DNA from: Aeromicrobium sp. Leaf245
GTDB lineage: Bacteria; Actinomycetota; Actinomycetes; Propionibacteriales; Nocardioidaceae
NCBI RefSeq assembly: GCF_942548115.1
Contig: NZ_OW824151.1
Coordinates: 2,170,001-2,234,000 of the forward strand
Reading direction: 5' to 3'
DNA length: 64,000 bases
Shown here: positions 8,720 through 18,081 of the stretch, piece by piece
Numbering within the stretch: the stretch's first letter is position 1
Layout: each line of letters opens with the position of its first letter
Position numbers and translations under genes: made by a program
The notes under the pieces: model-generated
The model's database searches: none
Told to the model about the DNA's origin: nothing
What the model saw: only the letters and a program-made list of their open reading frames with translations

Positions 8720-10081
8720 TCACATGCCGTCGATGAGCCGCTGCACGCGGTCGTCGGCGGAGCGGAACGGGTCCTTGCAGAGCACCGTGCGCTGGGCCTG
8801 GTCGTTGAGCTTGAGGTGCACCCAGTCGACGGTGAAGTCGCGCCGGCGCTCCTGGGCACGCTTGATGAAGTCGCCGCGCAGCCGGGCCCGGGTGGTCTGC
8901 GGTGGCACCGACTTGGCCTGGAAGACCCCCAGGTCGGTCGTCACCCGCGCGACCGCTCCGCGGTTCTGCAGCAGGTAGAAGATGCCGCGGTCACGCCGGA
9001 TGTCGTGGTAGGCCAGGTCGAGCTGCGCGATCCGCGGATCGGCCCAGCTCATGCCGTGCGCCGTGCGGTAGCGGTCGAGCAGACGGAACTTGATGACCCA
9101 GTCGATCTCGCGCTCGACGAGGGAGAGGTCCTCGGACTCCACGGCCTTGAGGGTGCGCTCCCACAGGTCCATCGTGCGGTCGATGGTGGGGGTGTGCAGG
9201 CCGTGCCGGTCGACGAACTCGGCGGCCTTGCCGAAGTACTCGGCCTGGATCTCCAGGGCGGAGAGCTCGCGGCCGTTGGCGAGCTGGACCTTGCGCCGTC
9301 CGGTCATGTCGTGGGAGATCTCGCGGATCGCCCGGATCGGGTTCTCCAGCGTCATGTCGCGCATCGTGACGCCCGCCTCGATCATGCGCAGGACCAGGTC
9401 CGTGGTGGCGACCTTGAGCAAGGTGGTGGTCTCGCTCATGTTGGAGTCGCCGACGATGACGTGCAGCCTGCGGAAGCGCTCGGCGTCGGCGTGCGGCTCG
9501 TCGCGGGTGTTGATGATCGGTCGCGACCGGGTGGTGGCGCTCGAGACGCCCTCCCAGATGTGCTCGGCGCGCTGGCTGACCGAGAAGATCGTGCCGCGGG
9601 GCGTCTGCTGGACCTTGCCCGCGCCGCAGATGATCTGTCGCGAGACGAGGAACGGGATGAGCACGTCGGCCAACCGGCTGAACTCGCCGCCTCGTCCGAC
9701 GAGGTAGTTCTCGTGGCAGCCGTAGGAGTTGCCGGCGGAGTCGGTGTTGTTCTTGAACAGGTAGATGTCGCCGTCGACGCCGTCGTCGGCCAGGCGCTGC
9801 TGGGCGTCGAGCATGAGGCCCTCGAGGATCCGCTCCCCCGCGCGGTCGTGCGTGACCAGGTCGACCAGGTCGTCGCACTCGGGCGTGGCGTACTCGGGGT
9901 GGCTGCCGACGTCGAGGTAGAGCCGCGCGCCGTTGCGCAGGAACACGTTGCTGCTGCGCCCCCACGACACGACCCGGCGGAAGAGGTAGCGGGCGACCTC
10001 GTCGGGCGACAGACGACGCTGACCCTTGAACGAGCAGGTGACGCCGTACTCGTTCTCGATCCCGAAGATCCGCCGGTCCAT
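8720..10081 (-). CDS. pafA: Pup-protein ligase PafA
   Basis: A 453-residue glutamine-synthetase-like ligase that phosphorylates the C-terminal Glu of Pup and joins it to substrate lysines. Seen: the N-terminal FGIENEYGV motif with Mg-binding Glu residues, [16 protein letters not shown] carrying the catalytic Asp (residue 57), [13 protein letters not shown], and the [10 protein letters not shown] nucleotide-binding loop. Length and motifs are normal for an active ligase. The ATG at 10081 is preceded at 6 bases by TAGGCT, so the gene has its own likely leaderless promoter. In M. tuberculosis pafA lies just after prcA; here an aldo/keto reductase and a secreted hydrolase are inserted. Confidence 0.96.
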   Translation of the reverse strand: MDRRIFGIENEYGVTCSFKGQRRLSPDEVARYLFRRVVSWGRSSNVFLRNGARLYLDVGSHPEYATPECDDLVDLVTHDRAGERILEGLMLDAQQRLADDGVDGDIYLFKNNTDSAGNSYGCHENYLVGRGGEFSRLADVLIPFLVSRQIICGAGKVQQTPRGTIFSVSQRAEHIWEGVSSATTRSRPIINTRDEPHADAERFRRLHVIVGDSNMSETTTLLKVATTDLVLRMIEAGVTMRDMTLENPIRAIREISHDMTGRRKVQLANGRELSALEIQAEYFGKAAEFVDRHGLHTPTIDRTMDLWERTLKAVESEDLSLVEREIDWVIKFRLLDRYRTAHGMSWADPRIAQLDLAYHDIRRDRGIFYLLQNRGAVARVTTDLGVFQAKSVPPQTTRARLRGDFIKRAQERRRDFTVDWVHLKLNDQAQRTVLCKDPFRSADDRVQRLIDGM

Positions 10082-10087
10082 GTCGTC

Positions 10088-10093
10088 AGCCTA
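10088..10093 (-). promoter_or_regulatory. -10 hexamer TAGGCT, pafA
   Basis: TAGGCT on the minus strand, 6 bases before the pafA ATG. It lies in the 114-base divergent gap shared with the aldo/keto reductase gene. Confidence 0.5.
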
Positions 10094-10182
10094 GTCCGGC
10101 GACGCCGGCCCCGTCGGTCGAAGCGCCGGTCGAGGCGCGGTGCGCGCGGCACCGTTCGGGGCGCGGGCGCGCAGGCGGCCCG

Positions 10183-10188
10183 TAGGGT
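10183..10188 (+). promoter_or_regulatory. -10 hexamer TAGGGT, aldo/keto reductase
   Basis: TAGGGT ends 7 bases before ATG 10196; leaderless arrangement. Confidence 0.5.
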
Positions 10189-10195
10189 CGGGACC

Positions 10196-11176
10196 ATGGA
10201 GCACAGGACCCTCGGAAGGACCGGCCGCGAGGCCTCGGTCGTCGGCCTCGGCACGTGGCAGCTCGGAGCGGACTGGGGCGACGTGAGCCGCGACGACGCC
10301 CGGGCCGTGCTGGACGCCGCCGTGGACTCCGGCGTGACGTTCCTCGACACGGCCGACGTGTACGGCGACGGCCGCAGCGAGCAGGCCATCGCGGACTTCC
10401 GGCGTGCGCGTCCGGCCCTCGACCTCACGGTGGCCACCAAGATGGGCCGCCGCCTCGACCAGGTGCCCGAGAACTACGTCATGGACAACTTCCGTGCCTG
10501 GACCGACCGGTCGCGCAGCAACCTCGGCGTCGACACGCTGGACCTCGTCCAGCTGCACTGCCCCCCGAGCGCGGTCGTGACCGACGACGAGGTGTACGAC
10601 GCCCTCGACACGCTCGTCTCCGAGGGCGTCATGTCCGCCTACGGCGTGAGCGTCGAGACGTGCGACCAGGCACTCGCGGCGATCGCGCGACCGGGCGTCG
10701 CGACGGTGCAGATCATCCTCAACGCCTTCCGGCTCAAGCCGCTCGACGAGGTCCTCCCCGCCGCGCAGGCGGCCGGCGTCGGGATCATCGCGCGGGTGCC
10801 GCTGGCCAGCGGCCTGCTGAGCGGCCGCTACACGGTCGAGACCACGTTCGCCGAGGACGACCACCGCTCGTACAACCGCAAGGGCGAGGCGTTCGACGTC
10901 GGCGAGACCTTCTCGGGCGTCGACTACGAGGTCGGTGTGCAGGCAGCGCGCGAGTTCACCGACCTGGTGCCCCAGGGCGTCACCTCCGCCCAGGCCGCCG
11001 TCGCCTGGGTGGTCGCCCAGGAGGGCGTGAGCACGGTCATCCCAGGTGCCCGCTCCCCCGAGCAGGCCCGCGCCAACGCGCGCGCCGCCGCGGTCGACGT
11101 CCGGCCCGAGCTGCTCGAGGGCGTCCGGCGCATCTACGACACCCACCTGCGCGAGGCCGTTCACCCCCGCTGGTGA
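10196..11176 (+). CDS. Aldo/keto reductase
   Basis: A 326-residue TIM-barrel oxidoreductase using NADPH. The catalytic tetrad is visible: Asp and Tyr in FLDTADVYGDG, Lys in VATKMGRR and His in VQLHCPP. The C-terminal cofactor-binding stretch is VIPGARSPEQARANARA. The substrate is unknown; the sequence resembles general stress/YghZ-like reductases of actinobacteria. The frame is open far upstream on this strand, but that part is antisense to pafA. ATG 10196 is chosen from the family N-terminus (MEHRTLGRTG) and a TAGGGT hexamer 7 bases upstream. It is divergent from pafA and convergent with the secreted peptidase, and lies within the proteasome region. Confidence 0.9.
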   Translation: MEHRTLGRTGREASVVGLGTWQLGADWGDVSRDDARAVLDAAVDSGVTFLDTADVYGDGRSEQAIADFRRARPALDLTVATKMGRRLDQVPENYVMDNFRAWTDRSRSNLGVDTLDLVQLHCPPSAVVTDDEVYDALDTLVSEGVMSAYGVSVETCDQALAAIARPGVATVQIILNAFRLKPLDEVLPAAQAAGVGIIARVPLASGLLSGRYTVETTFAEDDHRSYNRKGEAFDVGETFSGVDYEVGVQAAREFTDLVPQGVTSAQAAVAWVVAQEGVSTVIPGARSPEQARANARAAAVDVRPELLEGVRRIYDTHLREAVHPRW

Positions 11177-11189
11177 GCACCGGCGGGGG
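11164..11189. terminator. Bidirectional hairpin between aldo/keto reductase and peptidase
   Basis: CCCCCGCTGGTG and CACCGGCGGGGG form a 12-base-pair stem with one mismatch. It spans the aldo/keto reductase stop and serves both convergent genes. Confidence 0.6.
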
Positions 11190-11207
11190 CGGACGTCGGG
11201 CGGCGGC

Positions 11208-12827
11208 TCAGAGCCCGGGCAGCGGTGCCGGCAGTGCGGGCGCCGGGGCGCGCCGGGTGGCGGGCTGCGCCGCGAACGGGGCACGGTCCTGCGCGCAGGT
11301 CGCTCCGTCGGTCGGCGCGTCCCCGTCCACCAGGTAGCGCGCGACGACGGAGTCGGCGCACGCGCTGACCCCGAGCGTCGTGTGGCCGTATCCCTCGACC
11401 GTCAGCACGCGAGCGTCCGCGAAGTTCTCGGCGAAGGGTCGGGTGTTCGCGTACGGCGTCGCCGGGTCGAGGCGTGTGCCGATCACCAGGACGCTCGCGT
11501 CGGTCGTCTGCGTCCACGGCCCGGTGAAGGCGTCGCCGTCCCGCAGACCGATCTGCGGGCACTGGACGCCGACCCAGCTGCGGAAGCGTCCGAACCGCGG
11601 CGCGAGCCGGTCCTCGCGGTCGGCGAGCGCGGGGTACGCGGCGGGCGGGAGGATCGAGCGGGAGTCGACGCAGAGCTGGGCCAACGAGCTGCCGAGCGAG
11701 GTGTAGCGCTCCTGGGCCGGGGCCAGCTGCCGCTGCAGCGTCGTCGACGGCTCGCCGCCGCCCTGGGCGAGGAGCATGAGGAAGTCCGAGAGCCCGGCGA
11801 ACGAGCTCGGCGAGTAGAGCTGGAGGAAGATCGACGAGATGGCCAGCGAGTAGGTGTACTCGACAGCGGTCCCCTGGACGTCGAGCGTCACGGGCTGCGT
11901 CCTCAGCCGCTCCAGGAGCTCGCCGACGACGTCCGAGGGATCACCCAACGCGTTCAGGGAGCAGCGCTCACCTGCCAGGCGGCACTGCTCGAGGAACGCG
12001 TCGAACGCCTCCTCCGCGGCCGGACCCTGGGCGAGACGTGCGCCGACCGAGCGCGGGTCGCGGTTCGCGCCGGAGTAGGCGTCCACGTCGACGGTGCCGT
12101 CGAGCACCATCGAGCCGACCCGGTCCGGGAACAGCCGGGCATAGGTCGCGCCGAGGTAGGTGCCGTAGGAGTAGCCCTGGTAGGCGAGCGTGTCATCGCC
12201 CGCGGCACGACGCAGGAGCTCGAGGTCGCGCGCCACGTTCGCGGTGGACGCGTGGCGGATGACGTCGCCGGCCTCGTCGCGGCAGGCGCGAGCGATCCGT
12301 GCCGACTGGCGGACGAAGGCGCGCTCCTCGGCCCGGGTGACCGGGAACGCCGGGAGCCCCTCGAACGCGGCCGCCTCGTCCGCGGCGTCGTCATAGCAGA
12401 GCGCGGGGTCGGACAGACCGACACCGCGCGGGTCGAACCCGACGAGGTCGTAGCGCTCGCGCACCTCGGGCGTGACGACGAGGTCGGAGATCTGGTGCAG
12501 GGTCGAGACACCCTCGCCACCGGGGCCCCCGAAGTTGAAGAACAGGCTGCCCTTCCGCGACTCCGGGTCGCTCGCCGGGAGCCGGGTGAGCGCGACGGTG
12601 GTGGTGGGGCCGCGGGGCCGGTCGTAGTCGGTGGGCAGCTCCACGGTGGCGCACTCGAAGCCCGCCGGCGCGCCCGCGCTGCAGGCCCCCCAGTCCAGCG
12701 AGGGCGTGGCGATGCGGTCGAGCCGCTCCTGCTCCGAGCCGCTGCGGGCCTGGGCGGGTGTGGTGGTGGTGGCCAGCAGGCCGGCGGCCAGCGTGGCCGC
12801 GGTGACGCACGACAGGAGACGTCGCAT
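11208..12827 (-). CDS. Secreted alpha/beta-hydrolase, tripeptidyl aminopeptidase (TAP) type
   Basis: A 539-residue exported serine hydrolase. A signal peptide with cleavage near AQA (residue 27) is followed by an alpha/beta-hydrolase core. The oxyanion loop is FNFGGPGG, the nucleophile Ser220 sits in GYSYGTYLG, and a C-terminal TAP-like region carries the acidic residue (GTRLDPATPY) and the His (EGYGHTTLG). This matches Streptomyces tripeptidyl aminopeptidase and SlpD/E-type enzymes, which trim peptides outside the cell. ATG 12827 is chosen because it begins the signal peptide and has a strong GGGGGGAA ribosome site. It follows prcA on the same strand after a hairpin and is not known to be part of the proteasome system. 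Confidence 0.88.
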   Translation of the reverse strand: MRRLLSCVTAATLAAGLLATTTTPAQARSGSEQERLDRIATPSLDWGACSAGAPAGFECATVELPTDYDRPRGPTTTVALTRLPASDPESRKGSLFFNFGGPGGEGVSTLHQISDLVVTPEVRERYDLVGFDPRGVGLSDPALCYDDAADEAAAFEGLPAFPVTRAEERAFVRQSARIARACRDEAGDVIRHASTANVARDLELLRRAAGDDTLAYQGYSYGTYLGATYARLFPDRVGSMVLDGTVDVDAYSGANRDPRSVGARLAQGPAAEEAFDAFLEQCRLAGERCSLNALGDPSDVVGELLERLRTQPVTLDVQGTAVEYTYSLAISSIFLQLYSPSSFAGLSDFLMLLAQGGGEPSTTLQRQLAPAQERYTSLGSSLAQLCVDSRSILPPAAYPALADREDRLAPRFGRFRSWVGVQCPQIGLRDGDAFTGPWTQTTDASVLVIGTRLDPATPYANTRPFAENFADARVLTVEGYGHTTLGVSACADSVVARYLVDGDAPTDGATCAQDRAPFAAQPATRRAPAPALPAPLPGL

Positions 12828-12890
12828 GGGTTCCCCCCGAGGGATCGATGACGTGACCCTCACGACGCTAGGCGTCGCGGTCGGGTCGGC

Positions 12891-12912
12891 GCATCGGTCG
12901 CGCGGCCGATGC
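12891..12912 (-). terminator. Hairpin downstream of prcA
   Basis: GCATCGG and CCGATGC form a 7-base-pair stem with an 8-base loop, and GGC/GCC bases continue it past a bulge. A second small stem (CGACGC/GCGTCG, 12863-12877) follows. Together they probably end the pup-prcB-prcA transcript. Confidence 0.5.
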
Positions 12913-12941
12913 CGCCTCCTCCCTCCGGCGGAGCGGAGGCG

Positions 12942-13637
12942 TCAGCCGGCGAGGGCCGTGGCGATCGTCGCCTCGTCGAGTCGCTTGAACTTGCGCGGCT
13001 GCGCACGGGTGCGGTCGAGGACCGCGGCCTCGAGGTCGCCGGCGGCGATCGAGCGGGCGGGGTCGGCGTCGGAGGCCAGGGCCTGGGTGGCGAGGCGCAC
13101 GGCCCCGGCGAGGTCGAGCCCGGCCGTGAAGTGCTGGGTGAGGTGCTCGTCGACCTGGTCGCTCTGGCCGCCCATCACGGCGTGGCCCTGGACGTCGGCC
13201 ACGGAGCCGTCGTACATGAGCCGGTAGATGGTGTCGGTCTCGACCGAGTCGCCCACCTCGGCGACGAAGATCTCCACCTCGTAGGGCTTCTCGCCGCCGG
13301 AGGAGAAGATGGTGCCGAGGGTCTGGGCGTAGGCGTTGGCCAGGCCACGGCCGGTGACGTCGCGGCGGTCGTAGGCGTAGCCGCGCATGTCGGCGAGACG
13401 GACCCCCGCGATGCGCAGGTTCTCGAACTCGTTGTACCGCCCGACCGCGGCGAATCCGATCCGGTCGTAGATCTCGCTGATCTTGTGCAGCGCGCGCGAC
13501 GGGTTCTCGGCCACGAGCAGGATGCCGTCGGCGTACTGCAGGACGACCACGCTGCGGCCCCGGGCGATGCCCTTGCGCGCGAAGTCGGCCCGATCCTTCA
13601 TCAGCTGCTCGGGCGAGACGTAGAACGGTGCGGTCAT
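12942..13637 (-). CDS. prcA: 20S proteasome alpha subunit PrcA
   Basis: A 231-residue alpha subunit of the bacterial 20S core. The N-terminal gate segment ([20 protein letters not shown]) and the conserved [14 protein letters not shown] and [19 protein letters not shown] blocks are intact. Alpha rings form the entry gate to which ARC docks. A GGAGGAG ribosome site precedes ATG 13637, and the gene follows prcB after 21 bases, so pup-prcB-prcA form one operon. Alpha subunits lack the catalytic N-terminal Thr, and none is seen here. Confidence 0.97.
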   Translation of the reverse strand: MTAPFYVSPEQLMKDRADFARKGIARGRSVVVLQYADGILLVAENPSRALHKISEIYDRIGFAAVGRYNEFENLRIAGVRLADMRGYAYDRRDVTGRGLANAYAQTLGTIFSSGGEKPYEVEIFVAEVGDSVETDTIYRLMYDGSVADVQGHAVMGGQSDQVDEHLTQHFTAGLDLAGAVRLATQALASDADPARSIAAGDLEAAVLDRTRAQPRKFKRLDEATIATALAG

Positions 13638-13658
13638 GCTGCTCCTCCGGATGGGCGT

Positions 13659-14489
13659 TCAGGTGAGGGGGGCCGAGGGCCCGTCGGGGCGCGTCATGCG
13701 GCCCCCGATGACCGCGTCGGCCACGGCGGCGGTCTCGGTCTCGTCCCAGGCGCGGTAGCCGTCGGCGGTGATCACGCTGACCAGCGGGAAGATCCGCCGG
13801 GTCAGGTCGGGCCCGCCCGTGGCGGTGTCGTCGTCCGCGGCGTCGTAGAGCGCCTGGATGACGGCGGTGACCGCGGAGCGCTCGTCCATGTCGGGCGAGT
13901 ACAGCTTCTTGAGCGAGCCGCGGGCGAACGTCGAGCCCGAGCCGACCGAGTGGAAGGTGCGCTCCTCGTTCTTGTTGCCCGTCACGTCGAAGGCGAAGAT
14001 GCGGCCGCACTGCTGCACCAGGTCGAAGGCGGCGAAGAGCGGCACGACCGCCAGACCCTGCATCGCCATGCCGAGGTTGCCGCGGATGAGGGCGGCGAGC
14101 CGGTTGGCCTTGCCGTCGGTGGAGAGCGTGGCGCCCTCGATCTTCTCGTAGTGCTCGAGCTCGACCTGGAACAGGCGGGTCATCTCGATGGCGATGCCCG
14201 CCGTGCCCGCGATGCCGACGCACGAGAACTCGTCGGTGGGGAAGACCTTCTGGATGTCGCGCTGCGCGATGACGTTGCCCATCGTCGCGCGGCGGTCGCC
14301 GGCCATGACCACACCGCCCGCGAACGTGGCGGCCACGATCGTGGTGCCGTGCGCGACGCCGGCGAGCTCACCGGAGGCGGCGCCGGCCGCACCGGGGAGC
14401 ATCTCGGGCGACTGCGAGGCCAGGAGGTCGGCGAACGAGGTGCCTCCCACGGACCGGTAGCCGTCGGGAAGCATCACGGGGCCGCTCAC
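13659..14489 (-). CDS. prcB: 20S proteasome beta subunit PrcB
   Basis: A 276-residue catalytic subunit made with a 48-residue propeptide. Autocleavage before Thr49 (HG-TTIVA) exposes the nucleophile. With Thr49 as residue 1, Asp65 and Lys81 fall at the canonical catalytic positions 17 and 33, so the subunit should be active. The GTG start at 14489 overlaps the pup stop by 4 bases (GTGA), coupling their translation. It assembles with PrcA into the four-ring core. Confidence 0.97.
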   Translation of the reverse strand: MSGPVMLPDGYRSVGGTSFADLLASQSPEMLPGAAGAASGELAGVAHGTTIVAATFAGGVVMAGDRRATMGNVIAQRDIQKVFPTDEFSCVGIAGTAGIAIEMTRLFQVELEHYEKIEGATLSTDGKANRLAALIRGNLGMAMQGLAVVPLFAAFDLVQQCGRIFAFDVTGNKNEERTFHSVGSGSTFARGSLKKLYSPDMDERSAVTAVIQALYDAADDDTATGGPDLTRRIFPLVSVITADGYRAWDETETAAVADAVIGGRMTRPDGPSAPLT

Positions 14490-14692
14490 TGGCCGCCCTT
14501 CTGGACGAAGCTCCGCACGAACTCCTCGGCGTTCTCCTCCAGGACGTCGTCGATGTCGCCGAGGATCGAGTCGACGTCGTCGTCGAGCTTCTCCTTGCGC
14601 TCCGTGTCCTGGGCTGCGTCGACGTGCGACGTCTCGACCTGCTCCTCGTCGTCGGAGGACTTCCGCGTGTTCCTGTGCTGCTGCTCGGCCAT
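14486..14692 (-). CDS. pup: Prokaryotic ubiquitin-like protein Pup
   Basis: A 68-residue intrinsically disordered modifier. The N-terminal half is polar, the C-terminal half holds the ARC-binding helical segment, and the end is GGQ. The terminal Gln means it must be deamidated by Dop before PafA can attach it to lysines. ATG 14692 has a TAGGCT hexamer 6 bases upstream, so pup probably has its own leaderless promoter apart from dop. It overlaps prcB by 4 bases. Confidence 0.97.
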   Translation of the reverse strand: MAEQQHRNTRKSSDDEEQVETSHVDAAQDTERKEKLDDDVDSILGDIDDVLEENAEEFVRSFVQKGGQ

Positions 14693-14698
14693 GCCGTC

Positions 14699-14704
14699 AG
14701 CCTA
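14699..14704 (-). promoter_or_regulatory. -10 hexamer TAGGCT, pup-prcB-prcA
   Basis: TAGGCT on the minus strand, 6 bases before the pup ATG, in the 105-base gap after dop. Confidence 0.5.
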
Positions 14705-14797
14705 TCCCCCTGCGACCCACACGCCGCTCGAGTTCGGGCCTGTCGCTGGCGGGTGCTTTTCGCGGCCGGACCGATGCGTCGCCTGCGGGCGCGGGAC

Positions 14798-16300
14798 TCA
14801 GCGGCCGGTGATCGCCCGGAACAGCGCCGTGGCGTCGGCGCTGGACTCGAAGAGCGCACCCACGTGGTCGGCGGTGCCGCGGAGGGGCTCCATGGTCGGG
14901 ATCCGCTGGAGGGACTCGTAGGCCGGCAGGTCCAGGATCACCGAGTCCCAGGAGGCTGCGGCGACCTCGGAGGCGAAGGTGCTCAGGCAGCGGCCGCGGA
15001 AGAAGGCGCGGGTGTCGTGCGGCGGCTCCTCGACGGCGCGCACCACCTCGGCGTCGCTGACGATCCGGTCGATCCGTCCGGAGTGCACGAGCCGGTGGTA
15101 GATGCCGCGCTCGGCACGGACGTCGTGGTACTGCAGGTCGACGAGGTGGAGCTTGGCGTGGTCCCAGTCGAGGCCGTCGCGGTCCCGGTAGGACTCCAGC
15201 AGCGACAGCTTGGCCACCCAGTCGAGCTCGCGGACGCACTCCATCGGGTCGCGGGCGAGCCGGGTGAGCACGCTCTCCCAGCGCTGCAGCACGTCGTCGG
15301 TCTGCTCGTCGGACCCCTCGCGGGCCACGAAGGCCCGTGCCTGCTCCAGGTAGTGCCACTGCAGGTCCAGGGCGGTCGCGGTGGTGCCGTCCTGCAGCTC
15401 GACGAGCGTGGTGAGGGTCGTGTCGTGGGAGATGTCGTGCAGGGCCTTGACCGGCTGCGCCAGGGCGGGAGGCGGGGTCAGGAACCCCGCCTCGAGCATG
15501 GCGAGGACGATCGAGGTGGTGCCGTGCTTGAGGTAGATCGACGTCTCGGCCAGGTTCGCGTCACCGATGATCACGTGCAGACGTCGGTACTTCTTCGGGT
15601 CGGCGTGCGGCTCGTCGCGCGTGTTGACGATCGGTCGCTTGAGCGTGGTCTCCAGACCCACGCCGACCTCCATGTAGTCGGCGCGCTGCGAGAGCTGGTA
15701 GGCGTGCACGCTGCCGTCCTGGCGCTGCCCGACCCGGCCGGCGCCGCAGACGACGGGGCGCGAGACGAAGAACGGCGTCAGCTGCGCGACGATCGCGTCG
15801 AACGGGACCGCCCGGTCCACGAGGTAGTTCTCGTGCGAGCCGTAGGACGCGCCCTTGTTGTCGATGTTGTTCTTGTAGAGCACGATCGAGCCCGCGCCGG
15901 GCACCTGGGCGGCGAGCTCGGCGCCGCGCCGCATCACGAGCTCGCCGGCCTTCTCCCAGACGACGACGTCGCGGGGCGACGTGACCTCCGGCGAGGAGTA
16001 CTCGGGGTGCGCGTGGTCGACGTACAGGCGGGCGCCGTTGGTCAGGATGATGTTGGCCAGACCCAGGTCCTCGTCGGTGAGCTGGGTCGGGTCGGCGACC
16101 TCCCGGCTCAGGTCGAACCCGCGCGCGTCGCGCAGCGGGCTCTCCTCCTCGAAGTCCCAGCGGGCGCGCCGGGTGAGCCCGTGGGCGGCGGCGTAGCTGT
16201 TCACGACGTGCGTGGACGCCACCATCGGGTTGGCGTTCGGCTGTCCCTGGACGGCGATGCCGTACTCGACCTCGCTGCCTTGCACGCGTCTCACCGTCAT
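14798..16300 (-). CDS. dop: Pup deamidase/depupylase Dop
   Basis: A 500-residue PafA homologue that deamidates Pup-Gln and also removes Pup from substrates. Seen: SEVEYGIAVQGQ at the N-terminus (PafA has IENEYG here), the Dop-specific insertion around residues 40-80, and RLYVDHAHPEYSSPE with Asp95 at the position of the known nucleophile/active residue. [10 protein letters not shown] then follows. ATG 16300 is chosen over an in-frame upstream ATG (16390) because the family begins MTVRRVQGSEVEYG and a TACGCT hexamer lies 6 bases upstream. It is the first gene of the dop/pup/prc run and is divergent from the glycosyltransferase. Confidence 0.96.
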   Translation of the reverse strand: MTVRRVQGSEVEYGIAVQGQPNANPMVASTHVVNSYAAAHGLTRRARWDFEEESPLRDARGFDLSREVADPTQLTDEDLGLANIILTNGARLYVDHAHPEYSSPEVTSPRDVVVWEKAGELVMRRGAELAAQVPGAGSIVLYKNNIDNKGASYGSHENYLVDRAVPFDAIVAQLTPFFVSRPVVCGAGRVGQRQDGSVHAYQLSQRADYMEVGVGLETTLKRPIVNTRDEPHADPKKYRRLHVIIGDANLAETSIYLKHGTTSIVLAMLEAGFLTPPPALAQPVKALHDISHDTTLTTLVELQDGTTATALDLQWHYLEQARAFVAREGSDEQTDDVLQRWESVLTRLARDPMECVRELDWVAKLSLLESYRDRDGLDWDHAKLHLVDLQYHDVRAERGIYHRLVHSGRIDRIVSDAEVVRAVEEPPHDTRAFFRGRCLSTFASEVAAASWDSVILDLPAYESLQRIPTMEPLRGTADHVGALFESSADATALFRAITGR

Positions 16301-16306
16301 GGCCCC

Positions 16307-16312
16307 AGCGTA
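16307..16312 (-). promoter_or_regulatory. -10 hexamer TACGCT, dop
   Basis: TACGCT on the minus strand, 6 bases before the dop ATG. Confidence 0.45.
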
Positions 16313-16452
16313 GGCGTCCCCGCCCCACTCCCCCGACGTCCGGCGCCCGGTGGGTACGACGACCGGACCGTGCGCACGCTCGTCGCCCACCCTTCAACCG
16401 TCGGCCACCTCGCGGTGACCGTGGCGTCGTCGGCGCCCGCGAGGCTCGCGGC

Positions 16453-17628
16453 ATGAGGATCGTGATCGTCGCAGAGTCCTTCCTCCCCCAGACCAACGGC
16501 GTCGTGCACTCGGTGCTCCGCGTCCTGGACCACCTCGCGGCCCGCGGGGACGACGTGCTGGTCGTCGCACCCGACGCCGGACCGGACGTGCCCGCCACCG
16601 TGGCCGGGGCCCGCGTGGTGACCGTGCCGGCCTGGTCGTTCCCGGGGTACGCCGACGTGCGGGTCGCCACCGGACGGGTCTCCCCGCTCACCGCGTTCCT
16701 GCGGGACTTCGGTCCCGACGTGGTGCACCTCGCGTCGCCGTTCGCCCTGGGCTGGCGAGCGGCCCTGGCCGCCGCGGCGCTGGACCTGCCCGTGGTCGCC
16801 GTGTACCAGACCGACGTCCCGACCTACGCGGGTCGGTACGGGGTGCGAGGCGTGGAGAACCTGCTGTGGAAGCGGGTCCGCGACCTGCACGGCCGGGCCG
16901 ACCTCACGCTCGCGCCGTCGACGGCCACCATCCGGACCCTCGAGGAGCGCGGGGTGGAACGGCTGCGCCTGTGGCGGCGTGGGGTCGACACCGACCGCTT
17001 CTCCCCTGCGCGGCGTGACGAGTCGTGGCGACGCCGGCTCGCACCCGAGGGCGAGCGTCTCGTGGGGTACGTGGGCCGACTCGCACCCGAGAAGCAGGTC
17101 CAGGACCTGGCGGCCCTGCAGGACCTGCCCGGGACCCGGATCGTCGTGGTGGGCGACGGGCCGGAGCGTGCCCGCCTCGAGCGGTTGCTGCCCGGCGCCC
17201 ACTTCACCGGCATGCTCCACGGCACGGCGCTGGCGACCGCGGTGGCCGGGCTGGACGTGCTGGTCAGCACGAGCGAGACCGAGACCTTCTGCCAGGTGGT
17301 CCAGGAGGGCCTCGCCTCCGGCGTCCCGGTCGTCGCCTCCGGCGTCGGAGGTCCGGTCGACCTCGTCGACCACAGCCGCACCGGCTGGCTCTACGAGCCG
17401 GGCGACCTCGGCGGACTCGCGGCGCGGGTGCGGGACCTGACCGGCGACGACGCCAAGCGAGCGGCGTTCGGCAGGGCGGCCCGTCGCTCCGTGGAGGGCC
17501 GGAGCTGGCAGGCGGTGTGCTCCGAGCTGGTCGGCCACTACGCCGCCGCGATCGAGCAGCACCGCGGCACCGGACCCCACGACATCGGGCGTCTGCACTG
17601 GACGACCCGACGCATGGTCAGGAGCTGA
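16453..17628 (+). CDS. GT4-family glycosyltransferase, MgtA/PimB-like mannosyltransferase
   Basis: A 391-residue GT-B fold glycosyltransferase. The N-terminus (IVIVAESFLPQTNGVVHSV) is the hallmark of the GDP-mannose-dependent MgtA/PimB-like branch. The C-terminal domain has GYVGRLAPEKQV, VVVGDGPER and the ETETFCQVVQEGLASGVPV donor-binding block. It is expected to transfer mannose or a related sugar to a lipid or glycolipid at the inner membrane face; donor and acceptor are inferred. ATG 16453 has GAGGCT 6 bases upstream, a degenerate match to the local -10 hexamer. It is divergent from dop and overlaps the GNAT gene tail by 11 bases. It is not part of known pupylation loci. Confidence 0.88.
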   Translation: MRIVIVAESFLPQTNGVVHSVLRVLDHLAARGDDVLVVAPDAGPDVPATVAGARVVTVPAWSFPGYADVRVATGRVSPLTAFLRDFGPDVVHLASPFALGWRAALAAAALDLPVVAVYQTDVPTYAGRYGVRGVENLLWKRVRDLHGRADLTLAPSTATIRTLEERGVERLRLWRRGVDTDRFSPARRDESWRRRLAPEGERLVGYVGRLAPEKQVQDLAALQDLPGTRIVVVGDGPERARLERLLPGAHFTGMLHGTALATAVAGLDVLVSTSETETFCQVVQEGLASGVPVVASGVGGPVDLVDHSRTGWLYEPGDLGGLAARVRDLTGDDAKRAAFGRAARRSVEGRSWQAVCSELVGHYAAAIEQHRGTGPHDIGRLHWTTRRMVRS

Positions 17629-18040
17629 GCACCTTCGCCAGGTGGACGCTGTCGTCGTAGGCCGCGTAGAAGCCGAACGCCGGCTCGTCGACGTACCCGG
17701 CCGACCGGTACAGGGCGATCGCCTCGGGCTGCTGCGTGCCGGTCTCCAGCACGAGCCGACGCAGCCCCGCCTCGGCCGCGGTGCGCTCCAGCTCGGTCAG
17801 CACGACGCGTGCCAGACCCCGCCGACGGAACGCCTCGCGCACGAACATCCGCTTGATCTCCGCGTCGGACTCCCCCTGCGGTCCGCCGCGTCGCCAGCCG
17901 CCCATCGCGGCTGCTGCGCCGTCGACCTCCAGCACCAGGAAGAGCCCGTGCGGGGGCACGAAGTGCTGGTCCTCGATCGGTGAGATGTCGCCGCTGCCGC
18001 CGTACAGCCGGCCGTACTCGGCCTGGACCTCGGTGGTCAT
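17618..18040 (-). CDS. GNAT family N-acetyltransferase (start codon uncertain)
   Basis: At least 140 residues of a GNAT acetyltransferase. The acetyl-CoA loop is FRRRGLARVVL, preceded by AEIKRMFV, then LETGTQQPEAIALYRSAGY. The only conventional start is ATG 18040. However, the frame stays open upstream, and the residues before it (RARYVDPDVVA) look like the normal first strand of this subfamily, which runs into the EVQAEYGRLYGG segment. No ATG, GTG or TTG exists in frame between 18041 and the arc stop; only CTG codons at 18077-18082. The true product may start at CTG. It overlaps the glycosyltransferase stop by 11 bases. Substrate unknown. Confidence 0.8.
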   Translation of the reverse strand: MTTEVQAEYGRLYGGSGDISPIEDQHFVPPHGLFLVLEVDGAAAAMGGWRRGGPQGESDAEIKRMFVREAFRRRGLARVVLTELERTAAEAGLRRLVLETGTQQPEAIALYRSAGYVDEPAFGFYAAYDDSVHLAKVLSS

Positions 18041-18081
18041 CGCGACGACGTCGGGGTCGACGTACCGGGCACGACGCAGCA

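Noticed and set aside
16301..16390. Longer N-terminus for Dop from an upstream in-frame ATG
   Set aside because: The added 30 residues are not family-like and would cover the TACGCT -10 hexamer; the conserved start is at 16300.
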